A DNA stretch of 64,000 nt. Source: Trematomus loennbergii (Eukaryota; Chordata; Actinopteri; Perciformes; Nototheniidae). Both the position numbers and the translations under genes were made by a program. The notes below the pieces were generated by a model. The model worked only from the letters and a program-made list of their open reading frames with translations. It was not told the DNA's origin and ran no database searches. Numbering within the stretch: the stretch's first letter is position 1; every line of letters begins with the position of its first letter. Of this stretch, positions 52,456 through 64,000 are shown one piece after another. Location: NCBI GenBank assembly GCA_012861695.1, contig JAAOOA010000201.1, positions 387,501 to 451,500 of the forward strand. The letters are read 5' to 3'.

Positions 52456-54017
52456 CAGGGTTGCCAACTTTGGGTACCTGGCTGGAGTGAGATTTTGATA
52501 TCATGGCTTTAATTCGGTTTAATTACACATATGCGCACGAAATGACTGCTATCGTGTCAGCAGCGGGACCTTAGCATATATATAGGATATATATATACAA
52601 TATATACAAATACACAATAATGGACACAGACTATAAAGGGAACACAGTTTCATTCACTAATGAAAGTCAAACATGTTTGTTTCCACTGTTTTATTGTGTG
52701 CCTGTCGCGATAAGCAATTAATTGACTTATCGTACGATAAATAAAAATGAACTCGATAACTTTTCTGACCTCGATAAATTGCCATTTACATGAGGATGTG
52801 ACTAGCAGTTTGAAAGGATGTACTTGAACTATTATATATATTATCATTATGTCAGTGGTCTAAAATGGTCATACTACGGTGCCGAGAATATTATCGTTTA
52901 TCGCAATAATTTCCGGGAAAATGTATCCAACATAATTAATTATCGTGAGAGGCCTATGAAACACACACACACAAACAAATCTACAGACTTACTCCAAACT
53001 GCCAAATATATTAATTAACACACTCTCACTCTCATATACTCTTTGACTCTATTTTGGCCTAGTAGAACAATAAGCAGCAGACTTTTACTTTTTTATAATT
53101 TCTACTGGATCTTAGATCTGCGCATGCGCTCCAGAGTATTTTTGTGGGTAATCTATGGTAGGGCTAACCCATACAGTGGTGGGGCTCAAGTCAGTATTTG
53201 CAATGTAATAACATGCTCCCCCGACAGTGAAACGCCACGCGTGAGGTTTAGATTATTAACCTGTCTCAATCCAAATTGAACTGTATGAAATAAAAAGGCA
53301 CATTTGTCTTGTAGTAAATAAAAAGGGCGACCTGGAGCCAATCCTGCAATTTCCCCACAGGTGAAAGAGTTGACATGCTGAAAACCCAACCCCTGCAGGG
53401 GGATCTGGGGGGATTCTCCCCAGGGGATTTTTTTAAATACTAACATAAAATACACATTCTGGTACTCTCTTGAGAAGAAAAATAAATAAATCTATTACTA
53501 CACATTTAAAAAAATGAATGCCATATTAGTTTTTTGTTACTTTGTTCTGAAAGCTGAACCTGCTGCAGCAGTGCTGCTCCTCACAGAGAGAGGGAAGAGG
53601 CTGTGTGAATTACTTACATTGTGGATAAGGGTGGATAGCCCCCATTGTTCTGTGTGTCAAAATGAAAGACAGCCCACACACCTATCAATCATCAAACCGT
53701 GGGGTCTTATTTCATTACGTGTTGATTTCTATCAACACGTAATGTTGTATCAATGTATAGAGATGTACTACCGCAAAAGTATTCTCCGTCGGGACTTCCT
53801 GCAACAACACCACGCCGTTATCGTGATTCTGATTGGCCAGAAGACATTATCAAAGATGTTCTATTGAGAAGACTATCACTACGTGACAAAAGTTTTAAAA
53901 ACCGTTTTAGTCTTCGTATTCTTGTTTTTGGCGTGAGAATAGTTTGGGCAGCGTGAGAGCGTGAGATTGAGAGTGAAAGCGTGTCACACGCCAGATGCGT
54001 GAGAGTTGGCAACCCTG
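52456..54017. mobile_element. hAT-like element nested in element X
   Basis: Termini CAGGGTTGCCAACT and the inverse AGTTGGCAACCCTG. A 7-bp duplication TGTTAAG lies at 52449-52455 and 54018-54024, and uninterrupted X copies have one 'tgttaagg' there. hAT elements usually give 8 bp; one base may have changed. No transposase recognised in 1562 bp; open frames such as 53514-53867 lack hAT motifs. Confidence 0.85.
52700..52956. mobile_element. Small MITE nested within the hAT element
   Basis: GCCTGTCGCGATAA at the left and TTATCGTGAGAGGC at the right are imperfect inverse ends about 255 bp apart, with 'ttatcg' words inside. No target duplication identified. This would be a third nesting level. Confidence 0.5.
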
Positions 54018-54551
54018 TGTTAAGGCTAATAAAAATGACAAGGCTGTAATGCTAACTAACGTGCTAGCTACTAGCTAGGTAGCTAACTTGATCAAGCCAC
54101 TCCTGGTCTTTTCATCAGACGGGAAGCAAAAGAACGAGCAAGACCCATTGCTGGTATAATAACAACCTGGTACTAAGCACACAGGCATCTTGTTAAAGTT
54201 ATCTTATCTTAGCCAGCGCCATATAGATAGATTATATCTATATTGCGCTGATCTTAGGTATCTGAATGGTGGAGGAAAACAATTGTGACATCACTTACGC
54301 GACTCTGGGATTTGTAGTCTTTCTAGTTACAATTTTTCATAGTCTTATATTTCAACAGTTTTACGACAAACTGTGACTTTTTGACATGGAATTATTTTTT
54401 AGATTGACAAACATCATATGTGTAATTCATGGCACAATTCAAACGGGATCGAAAGATAAGTTTTCTCTCCCCATTGACTTCAATGCATAATTTTTCCGAA
54501 ATAAGGTCCCATTACCCGGAAGTAGGTGGGCGTGACTTCGCCACTCTATAT

Positions 54552-55490
54552 ATATAAGACTATGAAAAATACGTAACTAGAAAGACTACAAATCGCAGAG
54601 TCGCGTAAGTGATGTCACAATTGAGACACTACGATATACGTATAATACCGTATATACGATCAGCGCCATATAGATAGAATCTATCTATATGGCGCTGGCT
54701 AAGATAAGATAACTTTCACAAGATGCCTGTGTGCTTAGTACCAGGTTGTTATTATACCAGCAATGGGTCTTGCTCGTTCTTTTGCTTCCCGTCTGATGAA
54801 GAGGAGTGTGTGGATCAAGCTAGCTAGTAGCTAGCACGTTAGTTAGCATTACAGCCTTGTCATTTTTATTAGCCTTAACATGAAGTAACATTAAGTAACC
54901 CACAATGTTAAACAGTAAGAGTAGTAGTCATATTTCGTGAACCCTTTGAAGAGTACTGTCACCGGTGTGATCATTCTATAATACACAATTTAAGCCCGGG
55001 GAGAAATGCTAACGCTAACGCTAGCGATCTTCTCTACTTCATGCTATCTGCACAAATGGTTGACATTAAACATTAACGACAGGCCAGTTCAGAGAGAATC
55101 AAAGGAAGGCAGGCAGGCAGCTTTGCATGACATTCTTCAGGACGTGTTTCATTGTGGTGATAGTGAGGATAGTCAATCGTTTTGTTGACAAGACAGTAGT
55201 GACGGCCATCTTGGTGACGTGTGTTGTTGTGCGATACCAGAGATGTAGTTCATTGAGCGTTTCACACAAACAAATGTGTTACTTCACAGTTTTACGACAC
55301 ATTTTTTTTTTTTTACTTGCAAAATTATCTTTTAAATTGACAAACATCATATGTGTAATTCGTGGCACAATTCAAACGGGATCGAAAGATAATCTTTCTC
55401 TCTCCATTGACTTCAATACATATTTTTTCCGAAATAAGGTCCCATGGAGGTCCCCGGAAGGGGAGGGAACTTCGCCACTCTATAATAAGA
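54552..55490 (-). mobile_element. Element X copy, inverted partner, one terminal arm missing
   Basis: The inverse of the left X copy over about 930 bp: gcgccatatagatag, gctagtagctagcacgttag, tattagccttaacatgaagt, through to GGAACTTCGCCACTCTATAA. The outer terminus next to 54549 is absent, so the two copies meet within a few bases. Confidence 0.82.
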
Positions 55491-55574
55491 CTGGATACAG
55501 CGTGGGAGGCGGGGCCTCATTCATTACTATGAGAGTTGCTCATTCGCGCATGATGATAAAATGGCCCAACTTTT

Positions 55575-56748
55575 GAGGGGACACATGTTGATGTAGAAGA
55601 GACATGAAGAGGAGGGGACACATGTTGATGTAGAAGAGACATGAAGAAGAGGGGACACATGTTGATGTAGAAGAGACATGAAGAAGAGGGGACACATGTT
55701 GATGTAGAAGAGACATGAAGAAGGGGGACACATGTTGATGTAGAAGAGACATGGAGAAGAGGGACACATGTTGATGTAGAAGAGACATGGAGAAGAGGGA
55801 CACATGTTGATGTGAAAAACATGAAGAAGAGGGGACACATGTTGATGAAGAAGAGACATGAAGAAGAGGGGACACATGTTGATGTAGAAGAGACATGAAG
55901 AAGAGGGGACACATGTTGATGTAGAAGAGACATGAAGAAGAGGGACACATGTTGATGTAGAAGAGACATGGAGAAGAGGGGACACATGTTGATGTAGAAG
56001 AGACATGAAGAAGAGGGGACACATGTTGATGTAGAAGAGACATGAAGAAGAGGGGACACATGTTGATGTAGAAGAGACATGAAGAAGAGGGGACACATGT
56101 TGATGTAGAAGAGACATGAAGAAGAGGGGACACATGTTGATGTAGAAGAGACATGAAGAAGAGGGGACACATGTTGATGTAGAAGAGACATGGAGAAGAG
56201 GGGACACATGTTGATGTAGAAGAGACATGGAGAAGAGGGGACACATGTTGATGTAGAAAAGACATGAAGAAGAGGGGACACATGTTGATGTAGAAGAGAC
56301 ATGAAGAAGAGGGGACACATGTTGATGTAGAAGAGACATGGAGAAGAGGGGACACATGTTGATGTAGAAGAGACATGGAGAAGAGGGGACACATGTTGAT
56401 GTAGAAAAGACATGAAGAAAGAGGGGACACATGTTGATGTAGAAAAGACATGAAGAAGAGGGGACACATGTTGATGTAGAAGAGACATGAAGAAGAGGGG
56501 ACACATGTTGATGTAGAAGAGACATGGAGAAGAGGGGACACATGTTGATGTAGAAAAGACATGAAGAAGAGGGACACATGTTGATGTAGAAAAGACATGA
56601 AGAAGAGGGGACACATGTTGATGTAGAAGAGACATGAAGAAGAGGGGACACATGTTGATGTAGAAAAGACATGAAGAAGGGGACACATGTTGATGTAGAA
56701 GAGACATGAAGAAGAGGGGACACATGTTGATGTAGAAGAGACATGAAC
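55575..56748. repeat. 37-bp minisatellite, about 31 copies
   Basis: Same unit as 871-1797 (GGGGACACATGTTGATGTAG...). Variation includes gagaag versus gaagaag and 'aaaagac' versus 'agagac'. It creates three 400-codon minus-strand frames with HQHVSPLLHVSS words that are artefacts. The array ends in the MITE family A terminus GCATAATAGGTGACCT at 56759-56775, followed by TTAA (56776-56779). Confidence 0.95.
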
Positions 56749-56944
56749 AAGTGGACTTTGCATAATAGGTGACCTTTAAGAACCGTTTTTTTTCTAGAAC
56801 TAGATAAATACTGGTGACAGATCTTCAGAATTGGTTTTCTGTTTGCTTGAATGTGTCAACCCTTAATATTCAGTGATGTAGTGTTGCCGCGGTGTTGTAC
56901 AGGAGTGTGTGTTCTGTGTTAGCTGTATGTTTCTGTTTCCACAG

Positions 56945-57544
56945 ATGTGCCAGAGCACGCCACCAAGCTGCAGCGCCTGTCGCAGATCCACATCAAAGAG
57001 CAGGTAACCCCCCCCCCCCTCCATCTTTCTCAATGTGTGTCTCTCACTGTGTTCTATCCATTAACCCCATGTCTCCTCTGTCCCAGGACCAAACCGAGGC
57101 TCAGTCCCTGGAAGTGAAGAAGCTTTTTGAGGAGTACAACAAAATGGTACACTTCTATTTTCACAATATTTCTATTTAAACCACGAGACAAAGGTAGTAT
57201 TGATGTTAACGTTTTCTAAATGGCACGTCACTACAACCATTTCCCTATACTTTATATCTCTTGCAGGAATAAAAACACAGTTATGATGCCGAAATCCTAT
57301 TTGTTCTGTTCTTAAACTAACGTGTCTAATAAATGCTTAACCCAGCAGTGGAAAATCAGAGAGAGATTTAGATCGCTGCTCATATCTAGTCTTTTGTTTC
57401 ACTGACGTTCTGATATCACAAAGCTCCTCCCACTCACCACTGATCTCTGATTGGCAGATGTTCCTGCTCTCTAAGCAATTCACCCAATGGGACGAGACCC
57501 TGAGGAACCTGGAGGAGGCCAAGGGCATTCGACCTGTGGAGTAG
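56945..57544 (+). CDS. dctn3: Dynactin subunit 3 (p24), last three exons
   Basis: Exons 56945-57003 (VPEHATKLQRLSQIHIKEQ), 57087-57146 (DQTEAQSLEVKKLFEEYNKM) and 57458-57544 (MFLLSKQFTQWDETLRNLEE, AKGIRPVE, stop). This matches the C terminus of DCTN3, a coiled-coil shoulder subunit of dynactin, the dynein activator. All borders are AG/GT and frames join. Upstream exons would lie to the left on the plus strand, but I find none in this window. They would be beyond the large repeat cluster or misassembled. Confidence 0.88.
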
Positions 57545-57744
57545 CTTCTGTCTACACACACACACACACACATTTCTGATGGTGATGATGAAGAAGTCGG
57601 CACTGTGGCGGGAGCTTCACAGATCCTAACAATAGTTTGTAATTCATTTACTAACTAGTTGTGAACACTTTATAAATCATTAATAAGCTTTTATAAGACA
57701 TGAGATAAACAGGGCGACTGACCGGTTGTTGTACTGCTAAGCAG

Positions 57745-57935
57745 TGTCGGTTCTAGAACATTTTACATGGGGTGGCAAAGGGGGGGCAAGAGGTCATGCC
57801 AGGGTGGCATGGGAGGGCGGACAGTACGTGGTATTTCATACTGTATAAAACCTATTTATTGTTAAATCATGCCCTAACACAAGTGTTCTTAATGCACAAG
57901 AGAAACAAGGGTTCAGACAAACAAAAGGGGAGGGG
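57745..57935. mobile_element. hAT-like fragment, first in block B
   Basis: Same sequence as 46046-46235 with small indels (cggttctagaacattttaca). Confidence 0.55.
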
Positions 57936-58908
57936 CTTAGCTTGACCCTGGATTCAGAGGGACAGGAGGTGAATAGGGGTGGAGAGGGGTTGCGTCGACT
58001 AGAATAGTAATGAATGAGAAAAGACGGTCTTCCTGGTTGAACTTGCGCTGAGCTTCATTTAGTCTCAGATCACTTCCACATGTTCTCCATCAGCTTCGTA
58101 TGGCACCTTGGACATAACACAAGAAGAACATCCTTTTTGTTTTTGAAAGACAAACCTTTATTAATGCTCCAAACATTTAATTTGATCACACATCCCATCA
58201 GTAAAGTCTGTTCAATGATTTCATGATCAGTTTCACTTTATCCACACCATACATGTGTTTCATCTCAGCTATTTCAAACAGAATCACACATGATTTCCTT
58301 ATTGATTATTATCATGATAAGTTATGTTCTATAAAACATCAGAGTACCCACTTTCTATTTGACAACAACAACAACAATTAGTCTGCAAAACATAACATTT
58401 CATTTCCCAAGCTAAGACTCTAAGCTATTTAAAACAGGATAATACTGATTTCCTTATTGATTATGATCATGACAGTAAGTAATATAATTTTAAATAAACA
58501 TTTTATGATGAAATAAGTGTTATAACCATCTGGGAACTCATGTGTAGTTAATTTGGGCAACAATAACATTTAATCCGTAAATAAATGTCTATATTGTTTT
58601 AGAAAGTGGCCAGAATAAAATGTGTACAATAAAGAAGCTCTGCTGCTTTCTCTCTGAAGACTCGTGCATTACAAGAGAAACAACAACATGAATCAAAAGA
58701 AATATCCAACACATATTTAGAGCAAAGTTTACATATCAGTTCAGGTGAACAAGGATCCTCCTGAGCAGTGACAGCCTCCATGGCTACACAGACCAGGAAG
58801 GAGCCGGAAGAAATCCAACATCTACAGAACAACTCATGAGAAGATGTTAAAGCCCCACCCATCATGTTTGATTGACAGCTGATCTCTGCACAGTGAAGAC
58901 ATGAACAA

Positions 58909-60612
58909 TCAGCTCTGATGGTCACACGGTGAGTTTAAGAAGTAGAAGAGCTCCTCCAATGACTTCAGGCTTTTTGAGTTTACAAAACTCAGCAGTGGTT
59001 CCATAAGTCTGATAAAGCAAAGTCCAGCATGTAGCGGCTGAGTGAATCTGGTCTGGACTCTGTGGAGGAGAGTCATGGTTTCAGAGACGATGCTGTAGAA
59101 GGACAGAATACCTGCTCTGTGATCCAGGTACACTCCTACTCTGGAGGACTGAGGACCTGAGACGGGAGTGCTGATACGGTTTGTAACGAAATGAATAACT
59201 GTTTGGTCACAATCTAAGGACCAAGATTTGTCATTGTGTCCAAATAAACTTTCAATCCCTGCTCTGCTGATATTCTTGTATGCGACTGCTACATAAACTG
59301 CTGCCCCTCTCTGCTCCACCTCCCGTAACAACGTCCAGTCAGACTCTCTCTACTCAGGACCTGAGAATAATAAGTGAATCTGTCTGGGTGACTAGAATAA
59401 GACTGTTGTTGTCCATGTTGTTGCTTTTCTGCTCCCCTCAGATAATACAGCATGTGTGTGCTGTGTTTGGATCCAGAGTGATCTCCTGTGAATATGTAAG
59501 AACCCAGCTCTGGTGGTGGGCTCTGCTGCTGACAGTAAAACCTCCACTTCAGTCGGTGAGACGTTTGTCCATTCCTCTCTCAGGACGTCCTGTAGTTTGT
59601 CTCTGACTGCTGACAGGGCCGCCGTCACGTCCTCAAAGTAGCTCAGAGGACGGATGTTGATGCTGGAGGAGTGTGTAGGTTCACTGAGGGCTGACAGTGA
59701 GGGGTAGCTGTGCAGAAACTGGTTGTGATCCTCTGTGTGAGACAGCAGCTTCAGCTCAGCGTCTCTCCTCTTCAGCTCAGAGATCTCCTGCTCCAGCTTC
59801 TCCTGAAGCTCTTTGACTCGACTCACTTCTCTCTTCTGCTGGGATCTGACCTGCTGCTTCACATCAGAGCTTCTTTTCTCCATGAGACGGATCAGCTCAG
59901 TGAACATCTTCTCACTGTCCTCCACTGCTTTATCAGCAGAGCCATTGACGGCCTCCACCTCCTGCTGAAGCAGCTTCACCTCCTTCTCTCCGTCCTGGAT
60001 TCTCTGCTGGATGTTTAGTCGACTCCCCTCCAGCTCTCTCTGCCTCTCAGTCCTCTCTGCTGCAGCTGACACCGTGTCGTGGCCTTTGTGTTCGTCCACA
60101 GAGCAGAGAGAACAGATACACTGCTGATCAGTGCGGCAGAACAGCTTCATCACCTCGTCGTGACGAGAGCAGATGTTCTCCTGGAGCTTCTTGGAGGGCT
60201 CCACCAGCTTGTGTTTTTTAAAGACAGGTAATTCATTGACTGGAGGTGTTTGTCACAGTAAGAGGCCAGACACACCAGACAGGACTTACAGGCTCTCAGT
60301 TTCCTCCCAGTGCAGACATCACAGGCCACATCTTCAGCTCCAGCATAGCAGAGATCAGCAGGAGCAGGTGGGGGTCCAGTCTTCTTCAGCTCCTCCACTA
60401 AAGCTGCTAACATGGTGTTTTCAGCAGGACAGGCCTCGGTGTGAAGCTCTGCCTACACTGAGGGCAGCTGTGGATCTCTTCCATCCCTGAAGCCTGTTAA
60501 TACACTTCATGCAGTAGCTGTGTCCACAGGAAGTGTCACCGGATCCTTCAGTAGATCCAGACAGATGGAACAAGAAGGTTTCCCGCTCCAGCTGAACTCC
60601 TTTCTGCGCCAT
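58909..60612 (-). CDS. TRIM-type gene, copy B
   Basis: Paralogue of 47226-48916 with the same order: start [17 protein letters not shown] remnant [11 protein letters not shown], cysteine pair cluster [19 protein letters not shown]-box [12 protein letters not shown]...DEHKGHDT, coiled coil, PRY-SPRY ([17 protein letters not shown]). The B-box to coiled-coil junction is in frame here but broken in copy A, while the PRY start (AGFLH...) is broken here and open in copy A. Both share a short A run (4 where 5 would keep the frame) after the RING. Function as for copy A. Confidence 0.8.
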
Positions 60613-61077
60613 TTCACCTCTCAGTAGCAGCGAGTGTGTGAGTTTCACTTCCTGAGAGCTGAAACTAGTGTGACAGGTTATCTGAACAGCATGTGTGTGG
60701 GCGGTGAATGTGGCCTATCAGCTCTTGTTCTTTACCCACATGTTGGTTACACCCCTCCTCCTCAGTGTGGATCTGAAGGGGAGGAACCAGGAACAGAGTG
60801 GAGCTGGCTGTGTCTGAGAGCAGGAAGAAGAGGGAGGGCTTATCAAACTCTGAGTCATTCAGGAGAGGAGCAGCGCTCAGACTCTGACCCACACAGAGCC
60901 TCGGTTACAACCTGCTCTTCATTTGAAAAGAGCTTTTAGTTGTAAAATAAGTTGGTAAACTTACAAAATCTGAAGGAGGTTAAATACTTGTTTCCTCCAC
61001 TGTAAATGTATAGCCTCAATGTCCTGAGATAGCTGATTGATTTAATAGTTGGATGTACAGTAAGTCGTTTTTTACTG

Positions 61078-61078
61078 T

Positions 61079-61151
<73 letters not shown>

Positions 61152-61194
61152 TAGTAGTAGTAGTAGTAGTAAGTGTAGTAGTAGTTGTAGTAGT
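61078..61194. repeat. (AGT)n microsatellite, block B
   Basis: agt repeats with 'atagt' and 'aagtg' interruptions, at the position matching 49303-49431. Confidence 0.93.
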
Positions 61195-61206
61195 ATTGTG
61201 TGTGTG

Positions 61207-61400
61207 TGGGGCAGTGGCGGTTCTAGAACATTTTACATGGGGTGGCAAAGGGGGGGCAAGAGGTCATGCCAGGGTGGCATGGGAGGGCGGACAGTACGTG
61301 GTATTTTATACTGTATACAACCTATTTATTGTTCATTCATGCCCTAACACAAGTGTTCTTAATTCACAAGAGAAACCAGGTGTTCAGACAAACAATCGAG
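61207..61400. mobile_element. hAT-like fragment, right edge of block B
   Basis: Same as 49445-49635. The blocks diverge immediately after 'gagtgcccttt'. Confidence 0.6.
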
Positions 61401-61619
61401 TGCCCTTTGGATGATTTATTCCTCAATAAACTAAGTAAGCACAGCATCTCTTTAGCAATACATTTATTTTTAAACAATTCTTTGCTTTCCATAGATTTTG
61501 AACAGAATTAAATGACTCTTTACGTTCAAATTTAGATTAAAACTGGATTTTAGTCCCATTTAAAAGTGTTGTTTTCTAAAACGACAAAAAACAACAAGAA
61601 TCGTTTGTCTTCACCCCAG

Positions 61620-62598
61620 CCGAACTTTATAACGTTGACGAAGTCCTTCTGGACTCGATGGAGGAAAGTACACAATCCTTAGCACTGAGCTGGATCTACT
61701 GGAGAAGGACAGCCAGACGGTAAGAAGACCTTCTATAAAACCATTCCCATTTGTGCTGCGTAGATTAGGATTAGAATCTTGATATTTCTATTACGGTTTT
61801 TTATATACGGTTAGGGTTATTGCACTGCACAAGTGGAAAGGGTGAAAACCTATCATCGTTGTTAGGGAAAATATCACTCTTCACCGGCTTGGTCTTCAAT
61901 ATCAGGAAGGATACATGTATTTTTATCCTTGCAAGAATGGAAGTAGTCATCACACACAGGGCTGCATGGGACAAATAGTTCCCAGAACAGTGTCCTTGAC
62001 ATGCTGATATACAAGAGAGGGAGTTACAATCACAAGATGCAGAATACGGGTTCAAAGCAGTATTCAATGTTTAGTTCAGATTAGCTAAGGCCTGCGTAAA
62101 CAATAAACATGACAGTCACATATCTATCTCCATAGAGGCTGAATCATCATGTTAATTGTTGTCACATAGCTATCATATGCCTAAAACAGTGTGTCCTGAT
62201 GCTCTTCTAGGTAATCATACTTCCTGTTTCGTTGATAATAGAAGAGTACATTCAGTATTTTCCCAACAATCTGCAACAAAATGAATGAAAAGAGATATTA
62301 TGATGATCGAAGGTGCAACAGTTTAAAGCTAAGGCCAATATACCTTGGCTTTCAGGAGGTGTGCACCCGTTTTATAGTTCTATCAGTAACATGAATATAT
62401 GTGTAAGCAACAATAAATCAGATGGATAAGATTCTGTCTCTTCTCCTGGACAGGACCGTCTCACGACCAAGAGGGTGGCGAGAGTGAAGCTGCAGACAGA
62501 CCTGAAGAAACTCCAGAGTTATCGAAGCAGCCTGGATTCCTTTAAAGCAAACCTGGAGTGCAAATATTCAGAACTGAGTGATGAGCAGGAGACTACTG
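61620..62598 (+). CDS. Two exons of an unrecognised coiled-coil protein gene
   Basis: Exon 61620-61719 (ELYNVDEVLLDSMEE, then after a one-base shift LSTELDLLEKDSQT) follows a CCCCAG acceptor and ends at GTAAGA. Exon 62454-62598 (DRLTTKRVARVKLQTDLKKL, then QSYRSSLDSFKANLECKYSE) follows GGACAG and ends at GTACAT. The heptad-like L/K/E pattern suggests a coiled coil. I do not recognise the family. A third exon may start near 63837 (VVVYSDSRP then stop), but this is weak. The gene seems to continue on either side. Confidence 0.45.
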
Positions 62599-63463
62599 GT
62601 ACATATAAATTCAACCAGTTGTTAAGCAGGATGCACAGGATCATGGGGAGATTTCAGTATTCAGACACCAAGCAGATTCATGTGCTAATTATCAAAGCTC
62701 ATTAAGTTACTGAAACTTTAGATTATAAGAACAAATGACCAAGCCTTTTTAGATTGGTCTAAATTCTACAGACAAACTTTGGGTAAGTATCTAATGTACA
62801 ACCGTTTAAATTCTCAGATCACATAAAGAATCACACTTATTTAAAGTCGTGACGTTTCCTTTTCCATTACATTACATATATCTATATCAAATAGTTTCTG
62901 AGATGCAGCTATTTTCTTGTCAACAGGAAACCATCGAACTATGTTTTTCTTAAAATATAATGTAATCTATAGAATTGAAATCTAACATTTTGTCAAAATG
63001 TTGTTTGTAAACTTGCTAGTTTGTGGTGTAAAGAAACATCACAGTCTTCATTTGGTCGTACTGTAGCGGTCGAGCTGAAGCCACTAGAGGGCAGCACAAT
63101 CTTTCGGTTGCTGATATATATATATAACACAAATACACAAACAAATTCTTAAAAGGCAATTAATTTTGTAAAAATAAGCCTGACATTTTTATTAAAATGT
63201 AATAAAACTCAATCTTTAAAAGTTGTTTTTAAATAAGGCATGGAAGTACTATTTAAATGTTTTCTTTTTTTCTGATTCAGTCATTGGTTTCCTTTTATTT
63301 TTGTACAGTTTACAAAATGCCTGTTGAACCAAAAACTAATTTAGTTTGTTCTAGCTAACAACTACATGTGAAATGTTTTGTAACATTGTTATAACATCAA
63401 TGTTTCCCTATATACAAATAGCGGCGCGCAGCTATGTCACATAAGACATAAAAACAAAGTTAA

Positions 63464-63722
63464 AGGGGACCTATCATGCAAAATGCACTTGTGTACGTCT
63501 TTTATACTAATATGTGTCCCCGGTGTGTCAGGAACTCACCAAGTGCCAGAAAACACAACCCTCTCTTTTCCTCCATACCCAAATCTCTAAAAACGGGCTG
63601 CAACGGAGCTGATTATTATTTGAATTTTTCTGACTCAGAAAGGGTGCTCCGCCTATGGGCAATCTCCACCTATCAGGGGATGAGAGACCGCTCGAAAGCG
63701 CTGGAGACGCTGTAGTACATAT
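63464..63722 (+). mobile_element. MITE family B half copy
   Basis: Preceded by TTAA (63460-63463); starts AGGGGACCTATCATGC. The interior matches 27210-27510 inverted, including 'agcgctggagacgctgtagt'. The distal terminus is missing. Confidence 0.72.
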
Positions 63723-63915
63723 GCCAATTGTTCAAATATATGTATCGCAAAACCTTTGAAAGATATGTTCTAAGGTATAGATTTAAACTGAAGACATGAA
63801 CTTTTGCTTTATAGAAATTAGTGAATGAAACATTCCAGAAGTTGTGGTTTACTCCGACTCCCGCCCATGACAAAGTATCCATGACCAGAAAATCCTCAAC
63901 ATCACTGATGTGGTA

Positions 63916-64000
63916 AGTTTGGCTGACTTCCCAGTTTGTTGGAACCAACAACTGTGTGCTCTGTGGTGAAGTTTGGCTGACTTCCCAGTTTTTGGAACCA
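63916..64000 (+). repeat. Short direct repeat at window end
   Basis: 'gtttggctgacttcccagtt' followed by 'ttggaacca' occurs twice, about 52 bp apart, and runs to the window edge. More units may follow outside. Confidence 0.7.

Larger units (their letters stand above)
51843..54549 (+). mobile_element. Element X copy split by a 1.56-kb hAT element
   Basis: Collinear with 31366-32505: starts TAGAGTGGCGAAGTCCCT, ends ACTTCGCCACTCTATA. 51843-52455 and 54018-54549 together give about 1.14 kb, with the hAT insertion between. It forms an inverted pair with the copy at 54552-55490. Confidence 0.85.

Noticed and set aside
54200..54710. Short AT palindromes (tatagatagattatatctata) as possible regulatory hairpins or origins
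   Set aside because: They are fixed parts of element X found in each copy, so not locus-specific.
55517..56763. Three overlapping 400-codon minus-strand frames
   Set aside because: Products of the same 37-bp minisatellite; no start context or conserved protein, and all three frames are equally open.

Overview
The window looks like a teleost fish nuclear genome. Single-gene exons are scattered among introns packed with DNA transposons of several superfamilies, MITEs, tRNA-type SINEs, L2-like LINE tails, microsatellites and minisatellites. Recognisable host genes are a CHD3/4/5-type chromatin remodeller (5' end only, minus strand, 1846-5326), a complete Wnt4-type gene (plus, 14107-19580), cdc42 (minus, 22360-25071, with a possible untranslated first exon near 30004), the last exons of the dynactin subunit gene dctn3 (plus, 56945-57544), a TRIM-type gene present twice (minus), and two exons of an unrecognised coiled-coil gene (plus, 61620-62598). 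The tail-to-tail wnt4/cdc42 pair is the same arrangement as human WNT4/CDC42.

Layout. 1-5.5 kb: chd-type gene start, with a foldback repeat, a TTAA-flanked MITE carrying a 37-bp minisatellite, and a hAT element with a perfect 8-bp target duplication. 5.5-14 kb: intergenic, with simple and degenerate repeats and no gene I can support. 14-20.2 kb: wnt4. 20.5-30.1 kb: cdc42 and its 5' region, with MITEs, a hairpin and a LINE split by a hAT element. 30.7-32.5 kb: two copies of a long-TIR element (called X here). 32.5-44.8 kb: a roughly 12-kb segment bounded by 72-bp inverted repeats. It holds a decayed multi-exon cysteine-cluster gene of KDZ/HMGXB3 type, a hAT MITE, and a complete 4.3-kb piggyBac element with 15-bp TIRs, TTAA duplications and an almost intact transposase. 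45.26-49.64 kb and 57.0-61.4 kb: two near-identical copies of a 4.3-kb block (dctn3 3' end plus TRIM gene). Between them lie an inverted pair of X elements, one split by a 1.56-kb hAT element, and a second 37-bp minisatellite grown from the same MITE motif as the one at the left end. 61.4-64 kb: the unrecognised gene and another MITE.

Conserved exons repeatedly contain one-base indels inside short homopolymer runs (wnt4, cdc42, TRIM copies, the piggyBac C terminus). The two TRIM copies break at different sites. This pattern suggests residual long-read consensus errors more than true decay, so frameshifts here should not be read as pseudogenes without checking raw reads. Most long open frames at 751-2121 and 55517-56763 are artefacts: a 37-bp repeat stays open in all three minus-strand frames.
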